NCBI RefSeq assembly: GCF_000150275.1
Contig: NW_002060943.1
Coordinates: 8,808,857 to 8,872,856 of the forward strand
Source: Trichoplax adhaerens
Lineage: Eukaryota > Placozoa > Uniplacotomia > Trichoplacea > Trichoplacidae
DNA length: 64,000 nt
Direction of reading: 5' to 3'
Shown: positions 42,940-58,024 of the stretch, in pieces
How positions within the stretch are numbered: position 1 is the stretch's first letter
How the letters are laid out: each line of letters starts with the position of its first letter
Made by a program: the position numbers and the translations under genes
The notes under the pieces: model-generated
The model's database searches: none
What the model was told of the DNA's origin: nothing
The model's input: the letters and a program-made list of their open reading frames with translations, nothing else

Positions 42940-45900
42940 ATGTCTGAAAGTAAAGCGAATACTAGTGGAAGTTCATTGACTGCTAATAGGAATCTGTTGA
43001 GTACAACTGGTGTTGGACTTGATAGCGGCAGTTCCACAGCATTATCGAGTAATCTATTGTCCACAAAGTCTACTCTATTGACCACCGTTGAAGGTACTGA
43101 TTGAGATACGAGTTAATGGAACATGCAATACTTTCCATTTATCACATAGTATGTAGTTAGAAAGATACTAGACGATCTTATGAAATAGTTGCTTTCTATC
43201 CATGATAAATAATAATTAAACAATGTATCCGTAATTCTTTATAACGAATATTTTAGAGATTACAACGTCTAATAGCATCGTCTAGTAACGCCTTTGCGCT
43301 AGAGCTTATAAATAAAACAAGGATACCTTTGAAGTCTTGGATCCAACATCATAATAGGATAATGCAATAGACTGATTGCTTGATTTTATTATATTTCCAT
43401 ACAGCCAGACAAAGTCGCCAAAATGCAGCTATGGCGAAATCACATCCAACACCGATGAGCAATCTGTATTCATTGGCTAATCCTAATCTTAAATTTACCA
43501 GTTTAGGTGGTACTCCACAAAGTATGCATGTATCCACGATCAGTTCAACCATGAAGGTAAATACTGAATTGAATAAATTAACTCATCCTACACCTGCAGT
43601 TGCCAACTTATCACAGCAAAATAACTGGACCATGGGACAGTCAACTGCAGCGAAGAAAACTAATTTATTAAGCTCAAATATGAACAAGCGTCACTGTAGC
43701 GGTCACGCTTTAACCAACTATCAATTGCAACAAAGTACCAGTATTAAACCGAAAACGCTTAGGACTCTCTCCAGTATAGATAATACTAAGAGCCAAATTG
43801 GTGATGTTACCATTGGGAAACAAGTTACCAATGATGATCAAATATTAAATGATCGATTAAGGTTATTATCTTCTCATACAGTTCATACCTACTTATTATT
43901 AAGGATAGTGATAGATAATAAATGGTATAATACCTTAAATTGCGCCGTCAACATTATATTATGATATCAAATTAATTTCTATAATATAAAAACAGTGATA
44001 TTAAATATATATATATATATAAATATATTTATATTCTCTATCTTAAGCTAATTGGTAATGTCAGTACTACAGTAATATGATCGATTAAATGGTGTTGTTG
44101 TATTAGTTCAATGATGTACGTACACTTTAACCTATATTTAGGAAATCCAAAATTAATCAGTAAAATTACGGTCAATGTGCATTGCTGCATATCGAAAATT
44201 TGGCCCAAAGTGATTATTTTATTTTTTACATTTTCATGCCTCCTTCGATAGCAACGTTGTCGACGAAGAAGAAATGATTCCAACTCCGGAATACGATCTT
44301 AAGGATTGGAAAAGCACCTCTGAAGATGATTTTGACGCAGAGGATCATATGGAAAAGCTCTATGCACCACCCAAGACTAGTTCAGATATTAGTAACTTGA
44401 AGGTTATATTCCCTTTTTATCGCTTAACCTTTGCTTACCGTTATAGAAATAAATCGCATGTCAGTCTACTACAGCACAGCGTATGTCAATAATAAATAAA
44501 TATACCAACACTATACTATACTGTATATAGCCATTAATATCAATTTTTTTTAATTTTCTAGAAATGCTTAATCAACGCTGCTTCCTCGTCATTGATTGGC
44601 TCTCCTGATTTTAAAAGTAGAAAAGATTTCACCAGGCGGCAGCTGAAATTTTTAGCTAACAAAATCCAGATTTATGACCCAGAATTCATTCTTAAAGTAC
44701 GTCTTACATATATTGTATCCCTACTCAAACTGCTCTCTACCTATCAACTCAACTATTAATACACGCCATCGAATATGTCCTATAATGACTGTTATACAAC
44801 AGATCTAAAATGCGTAATATATTATTACATAATTTTGCTTAAATGCTATATTACAAAAATAATCTAAGGTCCTTTTTAAATTTCTTTGAAGGTTTCGTTG
44901 TATACACGCCAAGAGTTAGGAATACGTACTGCTGCTAATTTCTTATTGGCACTGGCAGCTAACATTCAAGCTTGTAGACCTTATCTGAAGAAATACTTTT
45001 CTACAATAATTAGACTACCATCGGACTGGATTGAAGTTGCCGAATTATACCAGGTACAATAATCTCGTATAATTATGCGAAATATTATTTTCAGACTATT
45101 ATACTGTACGTGCAATATTATGTTTTCTGATTTTTATCCGTAATAAATTTCTATTCTATTTTTAATCCTGGCCCTCTTGAAATTAGTCACTACATGATAA
45201 AACTATAAGGATAGGATCTTTACCTAAGGCTCTACGGAAGGTCATGGTAGATAAATTCGGTGGCTTTGACGAATATCAGTTGGGTAATGCTATAGATTAG
45301 GATGTAGTAATATACAAAAATTCTCAGATAATATAATTGTAATATAACAGTACGCTTGTGTATATATTTGATAGCTAAATATAATAGACAAAAGAGAAAA
45401 AAATCAAGCCAGAATAAGAAAACGGATAAAACTTCACAGTTGGATCAAGCGGAATCAAATAATTACGCCTCAGAATTCAACGATATTATTTTCAGTGATG
45501 ACTCCGAAGACGAAGAAGAAACAGTTCAAATGATGTTTACCTTAAAACAGTTAATTCGAAAATTGCATATAATCCAGCCAGCTGAACATGTTATGGCATT
45601 AATTGGAAAAAAGTAATATATACAGTAGATTGCGAGCACATGTAACACTGTAGTAAAAGTAAATAATAGAATCAGTTTTACTGTTGTAAATTTTTTCTGT
45701 AACTACATAATAATCTGTGATACCTGTCCACTAGATATCCTGTAGACTTAGAAAGTTTTCATAAGAGTGGCTTGTCTGGTATTTGGAATTCGGTAAGACA
45801 CTTTCTTATTCTTGTTAATTATGTAACATATAATATGCATAAATTACTTATTCATGAATATTACATATACACGTAACAGGAACGAGCTAACAAGCGAATG

Positions 45901-48900
45901 AAATTACCAGTTCCTGAAACTTGGGAAACGCAGTTATCATTGCATGGTAATAAAGCTTCAACATGGGAAACTCTAATTGGTAAGTCATTAAGATTAGCCA
46001 CAGGACATATACGTTACCTTAGTTTACAGCATCTTTGCATAATATGACACTAATGGCATTCATGTTTAGTGCAATGCGTAATCACTTAGCAACACCTATG
46101 TGATCAATTTTGTGATTATTTTAGAGCACCAGAAGTTACCATTTATAGCCACTTTAAGGAATTTAAGAAATCTAATTAAGGCTGGGATCAGCGACAAGCA
46201 TCATAACCGGATTATTCGTAGACTTGAAAATGAAGTAAAGAGTATTTTATCCCCTTGTTTATATACAAATTATTCACGAAATAACGGATTTCAATTAAAA
46301 TAATGTTGATTGATACCTGATTGGTTAACTGATTAATTTTTAGAATTCAGTTATCAACAGCAAATTATTCCCTTTTCGTTTCTTTACGGCTTTTGAAGCT
46401 ATCAATGGATATGAAAAGACGTCGCAAGGTATAGTTATTTACGTCCTCAAAATTTATCTACGATACTGAAATATCTAACGGCTGTTATCAGAGATATAAG
46501 TGTCTTTTGGGATAATGGTTCTTATTTATTCATATACATTTTTGTTGGCAAATATTTTGAAGCTGGAGAATCTGGTAATCGCTTTAACAGGAAGTTTAAA
46601 AAATCAAATACGAAAAAAAAGAAACAGGTTGAGATGTAAGTAGATGTTGGTAATCTGTTTAACTAGCATTGCTGAATATGAATAAAAATTACTTTTTAAC
46701 TTCACCTTTAGGCAAAAAACGGTTTCTGAAGCGCTTCTCAAACGATACAGGGAAGCATTAGATAATGCTGTAAAGGTAGCTACAAATCACAACGTTGCTC
46801 CTATTTGTGGCTCAACCCTCATTTTATGTAATGTTGCTGACGTGATGAAGATTCCTTGTACTGCAGCAAGAGGTCTTGGTAAACCTAGAACGGTAAATTT
46901 ACCTTATCACGAATTCTTTAAGCTTCATCATAAGCGTTTACCAAATAGGTAATCTGCTTACCACTATGATTGCTGATGAGATATCTGTACTTTATTAGTT
47001 GCTAGAAGTTGGCATTTTGTTAGGCTTAATGTTCAGATACTCCTGCGAACAGTCTGAATTCATCATTTATGCTGATAACTGGAAAAAGATTGACGTATTC
47101 AACACTAATAGCATTCTTGAAAATACCGAGTCTATCTGCACGCTAGTTGAAGTTAGTGAATATCACACGTTCTTATTTTAATACCCCTAACAGTATAATT
47201 GTATACAGCAATGATGTCGATATCTTTCTTTGATTTTACTACAAAGAAATCAATGATCACTACAAGTCCAAACGGATTCCCTGAACAAGAAATGCTGAAA
47301 TATCTTAAAGACCGAATTCAGGTGTTTAGCAAGCCATTCATAGTCTTTTTATAGATGAGCTATATTTATTTAATACGCTGTCGTTTATTTTCAAACGATA
47401 CTATTTGGCTATTGTAGCTTGACAACCTCATTCTCCTTTCGAATGGATCAAGCGAAGTGCCTAATCACAGCGTTATGAATAGTTTTCTAACCAAATATAG
47501 AAGAGTAGTAAATCCGAATCTACTTTACGTTAATGTGAATTTAAGCGGAAAAGTAACTGGGTGAGTTATATATATTTAAATGCAGTCAGTATTGCAATCT
47601 TAATCATTAACATAATAATTCGATATATTCTTACTGTTTATAGATTTGATAGAAATAAGAAACTCAGCCATGAAAATGATGTTTACGTTACTGGGTTTAG
47701 CGACCAAATCTTAAAGTTAGTACTTTATAGCCAATATTATTATACTAAAATTGAATTCCTTTGTTGATGTCAGTACTTCCTGTTAATAAGTATACTGCTT
47801 ACCATAATTATTATTCATACTACTAAATTTTTAAGTAAAGTCGAAACTTTTGATGCGTTTTCAGTCGTTCAGAAATTACTTTGCATCTACAATAAAATAT
47901 TATTTTTATTCATCATTATAAAAAGAAATAGCTTTATTATGTTGTATTTGTCTAAATTTATTATTTAGAAATATTTACATCTGCTTTTTATACGTATACG
48001 TATTTTATAATAGATTTGTGGCTGATAGAGGAGGGGATGGACAGTTAATCAACGTGGAGAATATTGATAATGCTTATAAACTGAAATCTATCAAGATACC
48101 TAATGTAATAGGGTTTTTAATGAATAAAAGTAGATCTGAAAAGCTCTCTTGCTAATGTAATATCATTATCTTATAATTTGATCAGGCTATCTCAAGTGTT
48201 GATAAAAGTGAGGACAAATCGTATGGTATCGGAACTTTTGATATGTTTTTACCAAGGTCTTTAAAATCTGTCTTTACGATAATTCTGCATTATCAGCTCC
48301 ATAGATCATTCCCGAAACTACAACATTCTGATGTAAATTCCCTACATTTTTAGGTGGAAAACCGTTCGTGTTTTCATATCATCTACGTTCTTAGATATGC
48401 ATGGTGAAAGAGATATTTTAACAAGGTATGTTTTTCCGGAGTTACGCGCAAGATGCCAGCGTCATTTTCTGAATATTTTTGAAGTGGACCTTCGTTGGGG
48501 TATCAACGAAGCTGACATACAACATAATAGGTAAAATTTAAATACAAGCGTTATAATAAATATAGTAGTAGCAAATTAAAAGATAGTATACAAATACTGA
48601 ATTAATTCATCAATTTTTGTTTACAGTATGCTCGAATTATGTTTAACTGAAGTCCAACGAAGTGATTATTTTATTGCTATACTTGGTCAACGATATGGTT
48701 GGTGCCCTAAAGAGTATGAAGTTCCACCAACTAGCGAATTTGATTGGGTAAGAAACTATCCGCCAAATAGGTCGGTGACCGAGCTAGAAATCCAACAAGC
48801 TATATTCAATAACCCATCCGAAGCAATTCGAAAATGCTTTTGTTATATCAGAGATAACACTTTTGAGAGGTAAGCAGATAATGAAATGTTTTATCAATTT

Positions 48901-51900
48901 ATGATCTCTGCTTATGTTACAAACGATAAACTCTTACACATCGTCGCAATATCGATCTTAGATTTCTGTTCTTAATTAACTGGATCTAATATAGTTTTTC
49001 ATTTTTCCGTTCTAAGTGATATACCTAAGAACTGGCTATTACAATTTGTCGATGATTCTGATATTGCAAAGGAGAAGATCGATAATTTAAAAAATCGTCT
49101 TCGGAAATGTGGCGTAGAAACTTATGAAAGGTATTACATGCTGCTCTAAACTTTTCATCTTCTCTACTGCAATGTTATTAACCAGAAATTGGCTTTATTT
49201 CTAATCAATTTTGAAAGATATCCGTGTAAGTGGGGTGGTATTGTTGACAAAAAGCCTTACCTAACAAATTTAGAACAGTTTGGTCTTAGGGTTTTGCATA
49301 ACCTATGGAATGCAATTGAACGCGACTACATTCAAAATGACAATGTAGGTATATTGAACAAGCTTAAACAATAAACGAATTTTTCCTGAAATATACTAAA
49401 TATGTATGTACAATAATTATGTTAATGGTGCGCTTTTTCTTGAATACATTCAAGGACAATAACTTCGAAGATGAAGAATACAACACACAAATTTCAGTTG
49501 TCGATTTACACTCTAAAGATTTTATAGGCAGGAAGCGATTATGTAAGGAATCGAATGATTTGTTGCATGAAAGTGAACAAGGAATTATTTTATACTGTGG
49601 TAAAAAAGGTTGTGGAAAAACTGCTTTAATGGTAAGACTGCATTTTTAATAGCAAAAGACGAAAAGTCTTAATAGGTAAATGTAGGTAGGTTATAATTGC
49701 TTATTATTTTAATGTAGGCCAGACTAGTAAAAGACCAAATGTCGACCACTAACTGGTGTCATCGAATTATCCCTTATTTTATTGGTTCATCAAGCGGTAG
49801 CTGTAAAATAACTAACTTATTACACTATTTTTGCCGGCAACTGAAGCGAGGGGCTGACATTGTTCAAGAAATACCTGATACATATCAGTTCGTATACCAT
49901 ATATATTCTTAATATCGTATGTTTTAATGATATTAAAAGGTTTGTATGTGCAAATTTTCGCAACATTTAGGGAGCTTGTTACATGTTTTCATGAATTCCT
50001 TATCCAATCGGCATCCTTTCATGGTAGCAATCCAGTGATAATATTTATCGACGGTTTAGATCAATTGAATTCGTACTACAATGCCAAAGACTTGCAATGG
50101 CTACCTCAATTAATTCCTGAGGTTTGTAGTTCAATTCTTTTTCGAGCGACAGTTTAATCCTTGTTGTTCTAGTACTGTAGATAATGCGGCTATTGGAGTG
50201 TGCTATATTGACTTTTATAAATGTCACACTTTGTGGTAATTGTTCGATTTCAACGTTCGACCTATAGATTTTAATAGTATAATGTGCGTATTTTTATTTT
50301 TAGAACGTGTTATTCGTAGTAAGTGTAAATGAAAACGAAGACTGCTTTAAGAATCTTGAACATCGATCAGACATTATCCATAATTTTAAGCTATCGGGAA
50401 TCGATTCGTGGGAGAAAGCTACCTTTGTCCGACAGATTCTTCAAAAATATCGTAAAAGTCTTGATGAGTCCAATTTTAATAAACAAATGAACGTTCTAAT
50501 ATCCAAACGTGAAGCATCTAGTCCATTATTTTTAACTTTAGCATGTGAAGAATTGAGAATGTTTGGAATTTTCGAGCAGGTATGATTGTTCAGCGATATA
50601 ATGTATGTTGTAGTGTATTTAATAATTAATTCGATATTAATAGTGTGCAAATGTTTATACAATGCATATTTCATGCTTTATTAACGGATAAAATTACATA
50701 GATCACCGAACGAATTAAGACTATATCTCAAACTATACACGGACTATTGGAGCAAACCCTTGAAAGGATCGAAATAGATCATGGAAAAGAAATTGTAACA
50801 GCATTATTTCAAGTTGTACTCAGCTCTAAAGATGGTAATTATTACTGGATGTTACTTATCGGAAATTACGCAAATAAAGTGTCCCTTTTCTTTTATCAAA
50901 TAATTTCAATTCTTTCTAACTGATGCCTAACGTCGTTTCCAGGTATTGACGAAACGTATCTACCTCTTCTTTTGGGTGTATTAACATTACCCGAGATAAA
51001 GAAAGACTTAATGCAGATTTCAATTAAAAAGTTATCACAATATACCACCAGTGCACTACCTATTTGTCCGCTGATGTATGCCAGACTCCTCCGAGCTGTT
51101 AAGGAATTTCTATTTCCGGCTCAGCAGCAAGATCTCGTGTAATTTTTATTTCGTTTTACGATTAGTCGAGCGTCATAATGATTTTGTATCTGCTCTTATG
51201 CCATCATATACTTTTGTTACGTATTGAACATTACAAATACTGTAATATTAAGAGCTTTATTAACGCGATTGACAGAAGTTCCTGTCAGCTAGCTATTCAG
51301 CACGGAAAAATTAAGGAAGTCCTAGAAGCTCGCTACACGAAAATGGAGCGGTCCAATAAACTTGCTTTTATACATAAAACATTAGCTGGTATGAATAACG
51401 TATAATAATGTTTCATATTAAACTCAACCGCAATCTTGTTCGGTTATGCAATACTAAAGCATAATCTCGTGTCTTTGAAGCCTTTTATCTGGTAAAAGCG
51501 GATCCTACCAGCAACCGATCTTGGGAAGGTTTTGACCCATGGGCTTTTATTGCGTTACCTTACCACTTGGTAAATCAACAATTATAGCATAATTTTACTG
51601 CAACCGACTTTAAGTATTGTAAAAATGTACAAAATTCCGCTTTTTAGATTCGTGGTGCTTGTTATAATGAATTATCGGAGCTCTTATGTGACCTGAAATT
51701 TATTACCGCTAAATGTAAACTTGGCTTAGTAAACCACCTTATCGATGATTACCATGGTCAAGGTTAACGGACCCAATTCAAATATCTGTAAAAATCATTG
51801 TATAAATTTATAACGCTTATCACTATTGAATTTAAATAGTTACTTTTGAAAGAGTGAGTGAAGATAAAGCATACCACAAAGCCATGAAGCAACAAAAAAT

Positions 51901-54900
51901 TCAGGTTTACGCTAAATAATAACTACTCTAAAATGTTTACAAACTAAATGATGTCAATTAAGAACATACCCACACTTATATCTGCAATATACTGTTATAC
52001 GAAGTGTATTGACAAAACCTGCTTCAACTGTGTACCGTAATTTGCAATAGTAACTTATCATGAGTAGTCAAGTTTAAGGATTGACTTTTACCCATTTTTT
52101 GGCTATAGGATTTTGGAAATTTTGTTTCCAGAAATTTAAGCATCCTTAAGACGTAAGTATGAGTTTAGTTTCCTTTACGACAGTAACCGAATATATGTCT
52201 AAGATTGCGAATTTTACTGAAAGTATTGACCCGAAATGATTAAGCATTTAATAATCTTTGAAGGAATGCGTTTTTATGCCAGCAACAAGCTCTTAACGAG
52301 CCGTTAAATACCTACCCAGCTGAATTAGCCGCTGCACAAATAAAGACTGAAGCTAGGTCTTCGAATAATCTTATTATGGAATGGTGTAATAAGCCAACTC
52401 ATTGCAACCCATGCTACATGACTCTTGAAGGATTTCAACAGGTAACTTGTTTTGTTCTTACAGCAAGATAGAATCTTCAGAACTTAAGCTTTATTACAGT
52501 AATTTTAAGATGTTTGTTATATTACATTTATTGCAAATAATAATTTATTAGTATACTATACTTGATATAAAGTGCTAAAAAAGGAAAGTAATTGCGGTAC
52601 TGATCTCGTATAGGAAACAATTATTATTGCATTTGCAATATACGAGCACTATTAATAATGTCGAACTGAAGTCAAAAATTCTAGAACTTCTGTGCTCTTG
52701 TAGTTAATATTTATAATTTTTGCTAGCCACTCCTAGCCATTGCCATATCAGAAGATGACCAATACGTTGCTTGTGGTTCTAAAGATTGTACTGTTAAACT
52801 ATTCGAGCTATCGACGGCAAAAGTAACCAAAATTGACTATATTAGTTTCTCTTTTAGTATTTGATCGTAGGGGTAAGATGCGAACAAACACATTTGCTAT
52901 GTTATCATAGGAATTAAAGAGTTTCGTTGGTCATGCGGGGCCGGTAACTGATTGCTGCTTTATTGGCAGTAAGTATTTATGCAGCGCCTCACTAGACGGT
53001 AACATTAGCGTATGGGATTTAGCTAACGGTCACAGGTGTGCTTCGATACAAAATATACGTAACATGTGAAACTTATCTCGTAACCGCATTTATTGCTGGA
53101 TTTAAAATTAGTCTTTGTACAGTACTGTTTAGAATTCACTTCCAAATTGTCAGTAAGAATTTTTGATTTTTGTATTTTTGTATAGACGACATATACTCTC
53201 GCTACACCATAGATCGATATGTCAGTGTACAGTGGATAGAAATGAGAAATTTATAGCATCGGCTTCACTAGACGGGAACGTAATAATTTGGAAAGTTAAC
53301 GATGGAAGTTCATTTGGCAAATTCAGTGTAAAAAGGTTCGCTATGCCTTTTAATTTTTAAGTACAAAAATTACATTAAATTTCTTTGATTGATTCTAGTA
53401 TTAAGATGATTTCATAGTTCACGAAACCTATTTATCACTTTCAATTACATAATTAATATCATTAACTTTTAGCAACCGCCCCTTCAATTGCGTATCATTT
53501 CATCCCGAAGCACCGTTAATTGTAGCTGGTAATTGGGATACAAATATTTATACCTGGGATGTAAATACGAAAGAACAAAAGCAGGTAAGATACAAACTTT
53601 ATCGACTACTTTTTTTAAATCTAAAGACACTCGGCACATAGAGTAAGTATTGACGCCGCTCATCCTCAGAATCCTTATTCTAATGATCATACCTAGGTAC
53701 TACGTGGACATACAGCCTCTATTAGAGATGTCGCATTTTGTAATGGTGGTAATTTTGTTATATCTGCTGATATATCCGGACAAGTTATGATTTTTTCTTT
53801 AGCCCACGGAACAAATGTATGATGATTTTGGAAATACGCATTTAGGGTTGTTATGGAGCTCTTCGATAATAATTAGAAACTGTGGTATGATACTCTTTCT
53901 AGGTTGGCAGCTTGCATGGTCATTTCTTCCCTATAAACAAAATAGCAGTATCCAGTAATCCCCACGTATTAGCAACTGCCAGTGATGACCATAAAGTAAA
54001 GGTAAGTTTAACTCCATTAATATATCATTAAAATCAAATAGAGTATTTAGGATCAGTAATAAGTGTCCACAATCTCGAAATGCTTATAGCTATGGAGGAA
54101 TACATTAGGCAGGGCATTATTTTCCAGTCATTTTGAAATGCAGCGAATGACTGCGGTTAAAATTAGCCTTAGCGGAAAGTTTATCGCAGTTGGATCATCA
54201 AATGGTGATTTATCTATTATTGACCGAAATGTGGGCAATCAAATTTTATCAGGTAATTACAGAGAGTGACATGTATGAATTCCGCTTTTATTACTATAAT
54301 CAATTATTGCAATTACATCGAGATCTAATCAATTACTATCGCTTTGCGTTAATGCTTCAATTTTTTTGCAAAAGTATTCGTGAATGAAATTTTCGATAAT
54401 AGCGTAGTTTATCTTTACAAGTGCCTTACTAACAACTGCTCTATACGCATAAACTTCTCTATATTTAAAATCAACTAGTGTTGATATTGATATTTTTCAA
54501 ACTTAGTTCAAGCACATAAACAATGTATTCGATCTCTAACCTGGTCTCCATGTGGATTAAATATTATCACTGCATCTGATGATAAAACTGTCAAGGTCTG
54601 TCGTGTTACTTACCTTTATACTATTCCTGCTGCAACATCACATATTTCGATATTATAAGTTTCGAAATATACATACTGATGTAATTGTTGTTATTATTAG
54701 GGCATATATAATATAATATAATCTATTACCAATAGTAAGGTTGCATCCATTTATGACTATACAGATTATCAACATTGAACATGCAGATATTAAAGAAACA
54801 TTATCTGACCATTCTGCAGCTGTAACATGCATTGCCAGTTCAAAAAAGTATTTAGCTACAGGATCGGAAGACTGTTCTATAAATCTTTACCACAAGCACA

Positions 54901-57900
54901 CTGTGTATCGGTTAGTTATTTCACTGTCAAATGAATTAAATTGTAATTAATAAGAGCTCATCTGCTGGATGATACAGTATTGTTTGTTCTACGCAAAATT
55001 AATAGCATAAATCCAAATTTGTAATCATACAATGATTGTCAATTACTTTACAGGCTTGATTCAAATCTCAGTGGACACACTGCATGTATAGCGGCTGTTG
55101 ATATCTCATCAAATGAAAAATATTTACTATCCAGTGGTCATGATAAGGTGATTTTACCTGTATCGAAAGTGTTCATACTGAGTAAACAGTCTTTATATAA
55201 ACATCACCTTATTAATTAACTACACTACACATTCATTGCTGATAGGTCATTCGTTTATGAACATTAAAACGAAACGATGCGTAATTGAAAGTCACGAAAG
55301 CCATTTAGATTTAATAACAACATGTGCATTTGGTTCAGTTCATGATACTGTTGTAAGTAAATTATTTTTATAGCGATAACTTTTATATAAATTATGCATC
55401 TGTTAGATAAATCACAGCAATCGATGTCTTAGCGTAAAGCAAACACACAATAATCATCTAGGTAACCGCATCAAACGACCACACGGTTAAGTGCTGGGAT
55501 GCTTCGGAACTATCCTTAGTCCTTCATCGTAAGAAAGTTTTGATTCCTGTCTCTGAAGTACATAGTCACAATAGCGCGGTTAATACTGTGTCAGTTGCGG
55601 TAAGTTGTGCAATTTAAAATTTAAAAATGTATAACAGTCCATTATGTTTAATTCACTTTATATGAGTATACAGATAATTAATTTGTATTAAATGCGACTT
55701 CTCGCCAGTTACATTTCCTTTATCCGAGCCAACATAATTTAATCATTCAATCTGCAGAAAAACTTGATTGCCTCTGCCTCTAGCGATGGAACTGTCGTTA
55801 TATCCAACCGAATGGGTATTGAAATTACTTCCTTTAAGGCACACTCAGATCGAATTAATGCTTGCCATTTAGTGTTTCTGGATGGAGGTGAGTTTGAAAC
55901 AATTATGTTAGCATATTTCTATTGTGTTCCGATTTTCAAATTTGAATACTAGGAAGATGTGTACGCTGTAATCATTGGTGTTGTCTGTACCTTCAATTTT
56001 TGATTTAAATCATAGATTATTACTTAACAACTAGTGGTGACGATGGCTACGTTAAAACCTGGAGGCCAATACAAGTCTGTTTTTTCTTTCTACTTATGAT
56101 TCACAGAGTAAAATAATGTTTTCAGCATTCATTATAAATTATTTTTACTAGGGTGAAGAAATTTCTTCCTTGGTTGGTCATTCGGATCGTGTAGTCGCTG
56201 TCAAAGTTAGCCACAGTGGTAAAACAATATGCTCTGCTTCTATAGATAAAACAATCAAATTTTGGCGTACGGACGTGAGTTGGAAACTTGTAATATCTTT
56301 GTATAGAAATTATTAAGACTTTGGTTATTACTAAATTTAGCAAGAGATATAACGTCAATGCTTTATTGCAGTTTAATCATGTTAAGCAAGCGCATATATC
56401 GGCAGTTACAGGGGTGACTTTTTTATTTCATACGAATATCGCTGCGTCTGCATCTAGGTAAGTTAAAAGTATTGAGATGAGATAACAGCTGGAAAAAAGA
56501 TGAAATCCAACAATTTAATAATGCTTCAATAATAATCGCAATTGTATCATTTAAATTTATTAGAGATGGGATGGTCATTATTTGGAAACTGTTTTACAAA
56601 GATGGGAAGCTGGCTCTAGAAAATAGATTACAATTTCAAGTATACATTGCGGAATTTTGCATATAAATGTGTAGCCAATTATTAAATATCCGATTACGTA
56701 AGGGATACTTTTCAGTACTAATGCATTATCCCCATAGGCTAGCGATGAGGCTGTAAACTGTCTTCGTCTCTATGGTGAAACCGATAATCATGGTATACAT
56801 TTAATCACCGGATCAAATGATTGTAAGGTGATAGTATGGAATATAGAGTTGGATGGCAGCCCGACTGTGATGAATTCCATTGAGTACGTTTTTCAACTCC
56901 ATGTGTAAAACTACAGGAATAATTTAAATGTATAAAGACTTTTAAGCATAATCTAAAACCTTGTGTCATCAGGTTGTCAGCACCTGTTCTATGCCTCAAC
57001 ATTCATAACAAATTACTCTATATTGGAACTTGGTCTGGCCATCTGTCTGTTTGGAATATAGGAACAATGATGGAAGTTAATAGCTACACAAGGTAAAATA
57101 AGAAGAAATATAAATGATGTATTGGTGCTTAATAAACCTTGTTAGATAACTAAATTTACATCGAAGACTACAAATACCTCTATAATGTAAAGGTGATTTC
57201 TACTCTTTCACTATTCCTAAATACGATAGGTTGAACAATGAATGGATTTTAACTATCGATATATCAAACACATCACCCTATTGTACATGCGGTACCACAG
57301 CCTGTTTTGCTACGGTGTATTCTACATCCGAAACCAACAACAAAATTTTGCGTCATGTAGCAATTCCTGACGACAAAGCATCCGAACGTAACAAGCATCA
57401 TGCTTGTGTTTCGTACTTTTTAACCAGTCAGATATTAGCCATGAACTTAAATATAGAATCAATAGATGAAGTCTTAATTATAGGCGACAGTGATGGTAAT
57501 ATTTTTGTATGTGATGCTAACAAAGAATACCTTCATCGCAAGGTACGATATTTTCATTTTTTCTGTATAGTAAATAATTTTACTAAAACCTAATTAAATT
57601 GGCAGCTTGATACAATAGCACTCATAATAAGACTGGCCAAATTGCAGGCGCTGATTAATTGATTTTCTTTGATAACCTTCACTTAGCTCCATACTGCAGC
57701 GATATCAGAAATCATTCAAACAAAACAGTATTTAATTACGGCTTCCTGGGATTCTACTATCAAGATATGGGAATACGAAACTTTAAAACTTGTAGGCCAT
57801 ATTACACTATTACGATAGCTCGATTATAATTACCGAGCGTATAGTGATTGGATGTTGCATGTCCGGCAAAATAAATGATTGAATTCATTCCCTTTCTACG

Positions 57901-58024
57901 ATAGGTTGGTAAATTCTATTGCCAATCACCTGTGACATCTATGACTGCTATTATGTCTTGGGACAATTCTGGTATCCTTTGTGGTGATTACTTGGGAAAT
58001 ATCTATTTGCTGCGATATATGTAG
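42940..58024 (+). CDS. TEP1: Telomerase-associated protein 1 (TROVE-NACHT-WD40 vault protein)
   Basis: 57 exons. Exon starts include 42940, 43405, 44252, 44562, 44892, 45187, 45375 (TROVE side), 48354, 48627, 49017, 49218, 49455 (NACHT side), 52727 onward (WD40), and last exon 57905-58024. Summed length is 7712 nt; one missing base in exon 46 restores 2571 codons, about 2570 aa (human 2627). Domains: Ser/Thr-rich N-terminus; TROVE RNA-binding region (about 205-815; AANFLLALAANIQACRPYL, LPSDWIEVAELYQ); DUF4062 (FISSTFLDMHGERD, about 875); NACHT with Walker A GKKGCGKTA (about 1138-1146) and Walker B VIIFIDGLDQL (about 1227); C-terminal WD40 array from about 1666 (SASLDGNISVWD, ASDDKTVK, TASWDSTIKIW). 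TEP1 binds vault and telomerase RNAs. TROVE sets it apart from NWD1. It shares a promoter interval with PRMT3. Confidence 0.96.
55246..55352 (+). other. TEP1: TEP1 exon 46 with apparent one-base deletion
   Basis: Between intact exons 45 (ends GHDK, phase 0) and 47 (starts VTASNDHTVKCW, phase 0), this 107-nt exon must read VIRL at its start and NIKTKRCVIESHESHLDL after it. The two pieces are in frames differing by one base, and the codon between them, expected to be the WD-strand Trp, reads TG followed by AAC at 55258-55262. No alternative GT or AG rescues the frame. Either an assembly error or a real frameshift. Confidence 0.8.

Noticed and set aside
43380-43404. Extending TEP1 exon 2 upstream to the ATG of the open frame
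   Set aside because: The stretch before 43405 is intron ending in a good acceptor (CATACAG), and phase with exon 1 fits only from 43405.
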